64,000 nucleotides of DNA from Sphingobacterium sp. SGG-5 (lineage in GTDB: Bacteria; Bacteroidota; Bacteroidia; Sphingobacteriales; Sphingobacteriaceae): assembly GCF_011043525.1 (NCBI RefSeq), contig NZ_JAAKGO010000010.1, positions 1 through 64,000 on the forward strand, written 5' to 3'. The notes beneath the pieces are model-generated. The model did no database searches and was not told where the DNA came from. It worked only from the letters and a program-made list of their open reading frames with translations. Positions within the stretch are counted from its first letter, which is position 1. The number at the start of each line of letters is the position of its first letter. Positions 55,072 through 61,590 of this stretch are shown piece after piece. Position numbers and translations under genes: made by a program.

Positions 55072-55115
55072 ACTGAACAAGCACTGAGTAAGCACTGAAC
55101 GAGCACTGAACAAGC
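55072..55115 (+). repeat. Four tandem 11-bp repeats
   Basis: ACTGAACAAGC, ACTGAGTAAGC, ACTGAACGAGC and ACTGAACAAGC follow each other without gaps. They lie in a non-coding spacer about 90 bp from the TetR gene end. Spacing near one helical turn would place each unit on the same DNA face. Confidence 0.75.
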
Positions 55116-55207
55116 TCTGTCTAAAGAGCGAATTTGTTATCCAGAAAATGAGACTGTTTGGAATAGATTGAATAAAAAGTAACAGCCCTCTCGTGGCTCA
55201 AGCACTA

Positions 55208-55783
55208 TTATGCTAAAGTCGCCTGCACCAGATAAGGAAGCATTTCTTTTTGGAAAGAAATAAAATTCTTGCGCACGTCACCATCGGTCACTGCGGTGAA
55301 GGCAAATGAAAACACAATACTCTTGCTTGTTTTGATGAGGAAGGTCAGTTTTTCTTCCGAAATGGTACTGCCGATAGTGGCGTTTTTTATGAAGGAACTC
55401 AATAATAAAAACTCCAGGTCATCGGACAACGTTTTGAGGTATTCCTGCGCATTGGTGGACTCTCGGATAAATTCCCAGCCAACGAATTCATTACAGACGG
55501 TATAGGTCACACGGCTAACCCGCAGAATGGTATTTGCCAAAAAAGTAGGGAGGTCTCTTTCGCGTACACCTTTATTTAAGATATCTTCTACGTTCTCGCG
55601 TATGTAGTCCATGAGCACTTCGTGCAGAATTAACTCTTTCGAATCAAAATGCTTGTAGAACGTAGCCTTCGAGATACCGGCTTGTTTAGCCAGCTCATTG
55701 ACACTGGTTTTATTGTAACCGTATTTACGGAAGAGCTCCCTCGCTGCCTTTTTTATTGCTATCGTTATTTTGTCTTGCTCCAT
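55208..55783 (-). CDS. TetR-family transcriptional regulator
   Basis: This 191-residue regulator has an N-terminal helix-turn-helix (TSVNELAKQAGISKATFYKHF, shown partly as ELAKQAGISKATFYKHF, about residues 25-46) and a helical ligand-binding domain. It is the last gene after pheS and the Rieske-like gene, 3 bp from the latter. Its target and ligand are unknown. Confidence 0.9.
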   Translation of the reverse strand: MEQDKITIAIKKAARELFRKYGYNKTSVNELAKQAGISKATFYKHFDSKELILHEVLMDYIRENVEDILNKGVRERDLPTFLANTILRVSRVTYTVCNEFVGWEFIRESTNAQEYLKTLSDDLEFLLLSSFIKNATIGSTISEEKLTFLIKTSKSIVFSFAFTAVTDGDVRKNFISFQKEMLPYLVQATLA

Positions 55784-55786
55784 GGG

Positions 55787-56194
55787 TTAGTTCGATACAT
55801 AATAACTATCACCATCTTTCCGTACGTTGTACCGTTTCAGTGAACATTCGGCGATATGGGTAGGCGAACCGTCCATTAATAGCCACTTCGCTCCCGACGC
55901 CGGATCAATAATCGATAATCCATCTACTTCCACTCGGTTTTGTTGCTCTGGATTTACGGTACTACAGCGGTCATAGGCAATCAGACCGTCACCTGTATTA
56001 TACACGATCAAGCCTCTTACGCCACCGGAGGCATTGCTCCATCCACCCGGCGAATAGACATTCAGATGTTCACCTCGATTGATATTCGTGCGGAATGTTA
56101 CGTTCGGTATGACATTACATGCGCCATCGCCGCATCCTATACTGCAAAAAAGACAGCAAATGCATACGACGCCATATCGAACGAGATTGATCAT
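55787..56194 (-). CDS. Rieske-like small lipoprotein (cluster ligands not evident)
   Basis: This 135-residue lipoprotein has lipobox CSIGC, then a beta-rich domain with GGVRGLIVYNTGDGLIAYDR, NRVEVDG, GAKWLLMDGSP and KRYNVRKDG. This layout recalls a Bacteroidota family with a Rieske-like fold, but the canonical C-x-H and C-x2-H ligands are absent, so iron binding is doubtful. Its ATG overlaps the pheS stop by ATGA, so it is translationally coupled to pheS. Confidence 0.7.
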   Translation of the reverse strand: MINLVRYGVVCICCLFCSIGCGDGACNVIPNVTFRTNINRGEHLNVYSPGGWSNASGGVRGLIVYNTGDGLIAYDRCSTVNPEQQNRVEVDGLSIIDPASGAKWLLMDGSPTHIAECSLKRYNVRKDGDSYYVSN

Positions 56195-57228
56195 ATCACT
56201 TCGCTTTCAAACTGGGATAAGAAACGCACATCATTCTCCGAGAATAAACGTAGATCTTTGATCTCGTATTTCAGGTTGGTAATACGCTCGATTCCCATAC
56301 CAAAAGCAAAGCCACTGTACTTTTTGCTATCAATACCGCAGTTTTCCAACACATTGGGGTCAACCATACCACACCCCAGAATCTCTACCCAACCCGATCC
56401 CTTACATAGATTACAGCCCACTCCTTTACATATCGTACAGGAAATGTCCATCTCGGCAGAGGGTTCGGTGAACGGGAAATACGACGGACGGAACCGCACT
56501 TTAGTACCTTCACCATAGAGTTCCTGAACGAAATGGAACAACGTCTGTTTCAGATCTGCAAAAGACACATTCTCATCCACATACAGTCCCTCCACCTGAT
56601 GGAAGAAACAATGTGCGCGAGCTGATATAGCCTCGTTGCGGTACACCCTTCCGGGCATAATCGCACGGAACGGTGGCTTACCCATTTCCATCAGTCTTAC
56701 TTGCACAGAAGAGGTATGTGTGCGTAGAGCAATATCGTTGCCTTCCTGCTTCTTGATGAAAAAAGTATCCTGCATATCCCGGGCCGGGTGTTCCGGTGGG
56801 AAATTTAATGCCGAGAAGTTATGCCAATCGTCTTCAATCTCCGGGCCTTCAGCAACCACAAAACCTAACTTTTTGAATATTTCAACGATTTCTTTGCGTA
56901 CCAGAGAAAGCGGGTGTCTGGATCCCAACTGAAACCCCTCCCCCGGCAAGGTAAGATCACCCTCCCGGCGTTGCGGTGTCGCATCTCCTTTCCCGAAAGC
57001 CGCTGTAGCTTCCTGAAACGTCCGCTCCGCCAGCTGCTTAAACTCATTCAAGGCCTTGCCTAAAACACGTTTCTCCTCACCGGAGACGGTTTTAAACGCT
57101 TCGAATAAATTCTTTACAACACCTTTTGAAACTAAAAACTTTAATCTGAAGCTCTCGACATCTGCTGCCGACGTAGGCTTGAACTGCGTAATCTCTTGGG
57201 TATACTGCTTAATCTTCTCTTGCAACAT
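56191..57228 (-). CDS. pheS: Phenylalanyl-tRNA synthetase alpha subunit
   Basis: This 345-residue class II synthetase subunit has an N-terminal coiled coil, motif 2 (GRVYRNEAISARAHCFFHQV), FRPSYFPFTEPSAEM and motif 3 (FAFGMGIERI). It carries a cysteine-rich insert (CTICKGVGCNLCKGSGW) which I recall in Bacteroidota PheS. The beta subunit gene is not adjacent. Confidence 0.96.
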   Translation of the reverse strand: MLQEKIKQYTQEITQFKPTSAADVESFRLKFLVSKGVVKNLFEAFKTVSGEEKRVLGKALNEFKQLAERTFQEATAAFGKGDATPQRREGDLTLPGEGFQLGSRHPLSLVRKEIVEIFKKLGFVVAEGPEIEDDWHNFSALNFPPEHPARDMQDTFFIKKQEGNDIALRTHTSSVQVRLMEMGKPPFRAIMPGRVYRNEAISARAHCFFHQVEGLYVDENVSFADLKQTLFHFVQELYGEGTKVRFRPSYFPFTEPSAEMDISCTICKGVGCNLCKGSGWVEILGCGMVDPNVLENCGIDSKKYSGFAFGMGIERITNLKYEIKDLRLFSENDVRFLSQFESEVI

Positions 57229-57233
57229 ACCGC

Positions 57234-57241
57234 CAAAGATA
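57234..57241 (-). promoter_or_regulatory. Promoter -7 box of pheS, possible leaderless transcript
   Basis: The minus strand reads TATCTTTG (TAnnTTTG), only 5 nt before the ATG at 57228. Transcription would begin at or very near the start codon. Confidence 0.5.
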
Positions 57242-57258
57242 CAGCAAAATATTAAAAT

Positions 57259-57708
57259 TTAGAACGGCAAGCCGTCATTCTCCTCATCATTTTCTTTAAA
57301 ATCAACGGTTTGTTCCTTCGTATCTGTTGCGGTTGTACTGGATGTTGTCTGACCCGCGTTGGATGGTCCTTCGAAGTCCGAACGCCGGCCTAAAAGATTA
57401 AAGCTTTCCGCGACAATTTCTGTCGTATACCGCCGTATACCTTCTTTATCCTCGTACGACCGGGTACGCAATTTGCCTTCGATGTACACCAGGCGGCCTT
57501 TGGAAAGGTATTTCGCAGCGACATCCGCCAATCCACGCCACATGACAATATTGTGCCATTCCGTCTGCTCGACCTTTTTGCCGTCTTTATTAAATGTTTC
57601 AGATGTTGCCAACGGGAAGCTGGCTACACTTACATTACCTTCCAGGTAACGTAATTCCGGATCCTTCCCCAGATGACCTACTAAGATTACTTTGTTTACG
57701 CTCGACAT
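57259..57708 (-). CDS. ssb: Single-stranded DNA-binding protein
   Basis: This 149-residue OB-fold protein starts SSVNKVILVGHLGKDPELRY, with the KVEQTEWHNIVMW and YIEGKLRTRSYEDKEG blocks, a short linker and an acidic tail ending DGLPF, the partner-binding tip. It lies 15 bp after mutY. Confidence 0.95.
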   Translation of the reverse strand: MSSVNKVILVGHLGKDPELRYLEGNVSVASFPLATSETFNKDGKKVEQTEWHNIVMWRGLADVAAKYLSKGRLVYIEGKLRTRSYEDKEGIRRYTTEIVAESFNLLGRRSDFEGPSNAGQTTSSTTATDTKEQTVDFKENDEENDGLPF

Positions 57709-57723
57709 ATAATTTATGGTTAA

Positions 57724-58773
57724 TTAGCTTTTCCTATACTTATCCCAAAAGGTGAAAATAAGTTTATGTTTAGCTAATGTATCTATTTTTTCTAACAAAA
57801 AATAGTTCCATTGGGTTTTTTTTTCTTTTATTGCTACACCCTCCTCCAATCGATAAAACCGTGCAAAAATATTTTGATGGCTCAGGATGTGCTTGATGAC
57901 ACCACCCACAGGTTCTATAGCGGCATCGCCAAAATACCGCTGATAATCCGCATGGTGGGCGATATCCCCTATCGGGTAATCTTCGGATGTTTCTATCATC
58001 GGAAACTCGTACAGATTGGTCCACACATCCCCTTCGCCACGCTTCGATAGGAGAATATGATTATCAGCTTCGACGATAAAGTAATGAAAATAACGATTTC
58101 TGCTGGCCCGCCCCTTTAGCTTCACCGGAAGTGCATGCACCTTTTCCTCCAGGAAAGCCCGGCATTCCAACCGAAAGACACAGGTCGCACACAAGGGTGC
58201 CTTCGGCTTACAATGGATGGCACCAAAATCCATAATGGCATGATTGTATTCACCGGGATTGCCCACAGGAAGCAGCTCGTCGGCCAGCTCCTTAAACACT
58301 TTTTTACCTTCCGTCGAATTAATGGGCGTGTCAATACCGAAAATCCGGGACAAGACCCGGAAGACATTGCCGTCTAATACGGCTCTATGCTCATTGGAGG
58401 AAAACGATGCGATGGCAGCGGCGGTATAATCGCCCACGCCCGGCAAGGTAATGAGTTCGTCGTATTGTGCGGGGAAAATTCCTCCAAAACGGGATATCAC
58501 CTCTTTCGCGGCTTTATGCATATTGCGTGCTCTGGAATAATATCCCAGACCCTGCCACAAGCGTAGCACCTCTTCCTCCTCTGCTGAAGCAAAGTCTTCC
58601 ACCGTCGGGAACCGCTCGACAAACCGATGGTAATAAGGGAGCCCCTGGTCCACACGGGTTTGCTGCAAAATAACCTCCGAGAGCCAGATTATATAAGGAT
58701 CGACAGTCTCACGCCACGGCAGATTTCTTCCATACTGTCTATACCAAGACACCAGAGTTTCGGCAAATGTCAT
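57724..58773 (-). CDS. mutY: A/G-specific adenine glycosylase
   Basis: This 349-residue base-excision enzyme removes adenine opposite 8-oxoguanine. It has the helix-hairpin-helix LPGVGDYTAAAIASF, the catalytic aspartate in VLDGNVFRVLSR, the catalytic glutamate in SEVILQQTRV, an iron-sulfur C-x6-C-x2-C-x5-C motif (CKPKAPLCATCVFRLEC) and a C-terminal NUDIX-like domain. I chose ATG 58773 at the conserved MTFAETLVSWY; longer in-frame starts extend into AT-rich promoter sequence. Confidence 0.94.
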   Translation of the reverse strand: MTFAETLVSWYRQYGRNLPWRETVDPYIIWLSEVILQQTRVDQGLPYYHRFVERFPTVEDFASAEEEEVLRLWQGLGYYSRARNMHKAAKEVISRFGGIFPAQYDELITLPGVGDYTAAAIASFSSNEHRAVLDGNVFRVLSRIFGIDTPINSTEGKKVFKELADELLPVGNPGEYNHAIMDFGAIHCKPKAPLCATCVFRLECRAFLEEKVHALPVKLKGRASRNRYFHYFIVEADNHILLSKRGEGDVWTNLYEFPMIETSEDYPIGDIAHHADYQRYFGDAAIEPVGGVIKHILSHQNIFARFYRLEEGVAIKEKKTQWNYFLLEKIDTLAKHKLIFTFWDKYRKS

Positions 58774-58861
58774 AGCGCAAATATGTGTATTTTTAACAAA
58801 CATTAACAACAAGATGTTGATTATCAATAATAATGAATTGGCTACTAAAGGTTTATTTTCA

Positions 58862-58869
58862 TACTTTTG
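58862..58869 (+). promoter_or_regulatory. Promoter -7 box of the M23 peptidase gene
   Basis: The plus strand reads TACTTTTG (TAnnTTTG), with TTG 21 nt upstream as a -33 candidate. It overlaps the TTG codon of the longer frame, supporting the later ATG at 58903. Confidence 0.6.
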
Positions 58870-58902
58870 TCAACGTTCGAAAAGAAAAATGAGGAACCAG
58901 CC

Positions 58903-59754
58903 ATGTTAAAAAACAAACTGTCTATTCAGATCAGCATCGAAGGAAAGGGAGATAAAAGCTTTGTCGTGCCTTCTTTCTTCGTGAAGTACTGGAAGAAATT
59001 AGCTTTTTCTTCACTGGGTTTAATCGTAGCTCTTTTTGGTGTTATTGTCTACCTGGCCACAAAACAGAAAGAAGAAGCCATTACATCGCAATATACGGAA
59101 GCTTTACACGAAGTGCGTCAAAAAAACAAGCTGTTAAGCATGCGCAAGAGCGAAAGTGAAAAAGAGATCGGCGAAGCCAAGAAATCGTTCAATAAGATTG
59201 ACAGTACCTTAGAGAGCATCAACAAAAAAATGAAGAAAAGGGGGTTGAAGACCATCGTACTGGAAAATGCCGGAGGTCCTGTTGAGGCCGACGAGGAAAA
59301 TATCGAGCTGATGAGTTCCTATTATGAGGAAGCATTGACCGAACTGGAAAAAAAACTTGAAAACCTTCCTATTGGCATTCCTCATCCCGGCAGGATCACA
59401 TCGAAATTTGGATACCGACGAAATCCATTCACCAACCGCGGACGGGAAATGCATTCAGGGGTTGATCTGAAAGGAAGAACCGGCGACCGCATCAAATCTA
59501 CAGCAAAAGGGGTCGTGAGTTTTGCAGGCTATGAAGGCGATTACGGTTATGTGGTAAAGATTAGACATGCCAACCGCTACGAGACGCGCTATGCGCACCT
59601 GTCCAGACCCTTAGTACGAAAAGGAGCGCGTGTTGCTGCCGGTGATATTATCGGTCTTATGGGAAGCACAGGACGCAGTACGGGTCCTCATCTTCATTAC
59701 GAGATACTCAAAAACAACAAAAAAATAAATCCACAGAAGTATTTTAGTTTTTAA
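58903..59754 (+). CDS. M23 family metallopeptidase (membrane-anchored)
   Basis: This 283-residue protein has a short cytoplasmic N-terminus, one transmembrane helix (about 36-56), a coiled coil (about 60-125) and a C-terminal LytM/M23 domain with zinc motifs H-x3-D (MHSGVDLKG) and HLHYEI. It probably cuts or regulates cutting of peptidoglycan. I chose ATG 58903, with GAGGA at good spacing; the longer frame begins with TTG inside the -7 box. Confidence 0.92.
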   Translation: MLKNKLSIQISIEGKGDKSFVVPSFFVKYWKKLAFSSLGLIVALFGVIVYLATKQKEEAITSQYTEALHEVRQKNKLLSMRKSESEKEIGEAKKSFNKIDSTLESINKKMKKRGLKTIVLENAGGPVEADEENIELMSSYYEEALTELEKKLENLPIGIPHPGRITSKFGYRRNPFTNRGREMHSGVDLKGRTGDRIKSTAKGVVSFAGYEGDYGYVVKIRHANRYETRYAHLSRPLVRKGARVAAGDIIGLMGSTGRSTGPHLHYEILKNNKKINPQKYFSF

Positions 59755-60186
59755 ATGCATCAGACTTTCTCCCTTCATACCCTACACCGGGGCAAATATA
59801 TGCTTTGTTTTTTTGCACTACTTTTCGCAGCAGGAGGGATAAGCTCTTTGGTTCCGGCGCCGGAGATTGTTAAGATCATCACCGTCCTATTTTTCATTCC
59901 GATTATACTGTATTGCGCCGTAAAGTTCAGCCAAAGCCCTTCACAATGGATATTGGAGGAGGACAAATTGACGCTATCTTTTAAGAACAAAAGCATCACG
60001 TATCTTTACGCTGACATCGATCATATCCGCAGCCTGACGCGTTCGGGTGGCAACCTCTATGTTATCTATTTCAAAAAGAAGTCACCTCGGCGCTATTGGC
60101 GCAATAAGCTATTCCAGAAAGACGACGATCATCAGCTCCTTCATGAAGCATTGTTGGAAAGCCCCGTCGAGTTTTATAAGTTTTGA
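59755..60186 (+). CDS. Two-helix membrane protein (143 residues)
   Basis: Its ATG follows the M23 stop codon directly. Two hydrophobic helices (about 15-35 and 38-57) are followed by a basic, beta-like cytoplasmic domain (LSFKNKSITYLYADIDHI, RRYWRNKLFQ) resembling PH-like domains of small membrane proteins. I do not recognise the family. Its 3' end overlaps the convergent LacI gene by 13 bp. Confidence 0.7.
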   Translation: MHQTFSLHTLHRGKYMLCFFALLFAAGGISSLVPAPEIVKIITVLFFIPIILYCAVKFSQSPSQWILEEDKLTLSFKNKSITYLYADIDHIRSLTRSGGNLYVIYFKKKSPRRYWRNKLFQKDDDHQLLHEALLESPVEFYKF

Positions 60187-61349
60187 TTCCGCAGCGTCGA
60201 CTGCCGAACGACCAGATTCCCTTTTACTACTTTGGTTTTAGCCACAAAGTTCTCCCCTTCGATAATCTGATCCAGAAAAAGCTGCGCTGCGGTTTCACCC
60301 ATTTTAAACGTATGTGGATCAAACGACGTCAAGCTCGGTTCGATAAACTCCCCCATAGGTTCATTACCAAAGCTCGCCACACACATATCTTCCGGGATCT
60401 TTATTCCCCGTTGCTTCAGATGGGCAAGGACACGAATAGCACCCGCATCATATATCGAAAATATCGCGTCTACAGGAATATCACTTTCGAGAATCCGATC
60501 CACGACACCCAATACCGATGGAATGGTCAGATCACTATGAAAAATCAACTTCGGATCCGGTTCGATATTATATTTTTTAAGTGCCCTTAAATAACCGTCA
60601 AGCCTCATCTTCGACACATACAGATGTTCGGGGCCCCCAATCGCGGCGATACGCCGGCATCCTTGTTGGATCAGATGCTCCGTTACCTGAAAACTTCCGT
60701 TGCTATCTTCAAGCAGCACCTTGGATGTATCCACTTCTTCACACACCCGATTAAAATGTACGATAGGAATGTCTTTTTTGAGGTACATCTTGATATGATC
60801 AAACGTCTTCGTCTCCTTCGAGTGACAAATAATCAAGCCATCCACCCAGTTTGTCATAAACGCATGGGTATTCGCCACTTCATCCGTATGCGACTCGTTC
60901 GACCAACAGACCATCACCTTATACCCCGCTTTCGACGCCACCTGTTGTATCCCAGTCAATATCGATGAATAAAAGTAGGTCTCGATATCCGGCATAATAA
61001 CCCCAATAGTCTGTGTCTCCCGCTTACTCAAGCGCTGCGCCAGGGAGTTGGGGCGATAATTAAGCTCTTCGGCAATTTTCTTCACCGCCCGCCGGGTCTG
61101 CATACTGGTATCCGGATGATCCCGCAAGGCGCGCGAGACCGTAGATACCGCAAGGCCCATGGCTTTCGCAATATCAATAATAGTCGTTTCATGATTTTTC
61201 CGTCTTGTTGGCTTATCACTCTCCCGATCATGGTGGATAGTAAAATGATAAGCACACTCTTTACATAAGAAACGTTGACGACCTCTTAAGAATCCGGCAC
61301 GGAGTACCGTTTCAACTTTAAGACATTTGGGACATTTGACACGTGGCAT
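60174..61349 (-). CDS. LacI-family regulator with an N-terminal transposase-type zinc ribbon
   Basis: This 391-residue protein is a LacI regulator (helix-turn-helix TIIDIAKAMGLAVSTVSRAL, about residues 55-74; YRPNSLAQRLS hinge; periplasmic-binding-protein-like sensor domain) preceded by about 40 residues with four cysteines (C6, C9, C29, C32) in the pattern CPKC...GRQRFLCKECAYHFT, like the IS1 InsA zinc ribbon. The fusion is in frame with no stop or second start between parts. It is divergent from a SusC gene, with a nested palindrome in the 241-bp spacer, so it likely controls that transporter and possibly itself. Confidence 0.88.
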   Translation of the reverse strand: MPRVKCPKCLKVETVLRAGFLRGRQRFLCKECAYHFTIHHDRESDKPTRRKNHETTIIDIAKAMGLAVSTVSRALRDHPDTSMQTRRAVKKIAEELNYRPNSLAQRLSKRETQTIGVIMPDIETYFYSSILTGIQQVASKAGYKVMVCWSNESHTDEVANTHAFMTNWVDGLIICHSKETKTFDHIKMYLKKDIPIVHFNRVCEEVDTSKVLLEDSNGSFQVTEHLIQQGCRRIAAIGGPEHLYVSKMRLDGYLRALKKYNIEPDPKLIFHSDLTIPSVLGVVDRILESDIPVDAIFSIYDAGAIRVLAHLKQRGIKIPEDMCVASFGNEPMGEFIEPSLTSFDPHTFKMGETAAQLFLDQIIEGENFVAKTKVVKGNLVVRQSTLRNQNL

Positions 61350-61379
61350 AATTAAGCGAATATTAATAAGATGTTAAGC

Positions 61380-61421
61380 TTATATATCACAATCGATTGT
61401 GGAAACGCTTGTGATATATAA
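61380..61421. promoter_or_regulatory. Nested palindromic operator candidate
   Basis: The outer arms TTATATATCACAA and TTGTGATATATAA are perfect inverted repeats with a 16-bp spacer. Inside the left half is a perfect 14-bp palindrome CACAATCGATTGTG (61388-61401). The spacer also contains GGAAACGCTT, which resembles half of LacI-family operators. It lies 31 bp from the LacI ATG and about 170 bp from the SusC ATG. Confidence 0.65.
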
Positions 61422-61590
61422 AATGATTTATTATCGGCTGAATATTTTGTTTCATACCTCAAATGTAATACTTTAGCTTCATAAACAAGACAAAAAATCG
61501 ATTATAAAAAAATTAAAACTATCTATAAAGGATCTTTTTTTATGACTTTTTACACAACACTTAAAACTAATTAAAATCTATTTTTTTATT

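Larger units (their letters stand above)
54634..55207. other. Intergenic region with repeat fragments and an 11-bp tandem array
   Basis: These 574 bp hold the rlmD -7 box (54641-54648), a degraded R1 core (54739-54810), an imperfect duplication of TTGCCAAACCG plus GAGCTCA (near 54683 and 54803), the 11-bp array (55072-55115), and a fragment of the R1 outer stem (about 55170-55205, GCCCTCTCGTGGCTCAAGC) ending 2 bp from the TetR stop codon. No gene was supported. Confidence 0.6.

Noticed and set aside
55172..55205. A full R1 copy next to the TetR stop codon
   Set aside because: Only the outer stem is present. The A/T hairpin and core are missing there, so it is only a fragment.
60174..61349. 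An insertion sequence, suggested by the zinc ribbon
   Set aside because: The ribbon is in frame with a complete LacI regulator. No transposase catalytic domain or terminal inverted repeats were seen.
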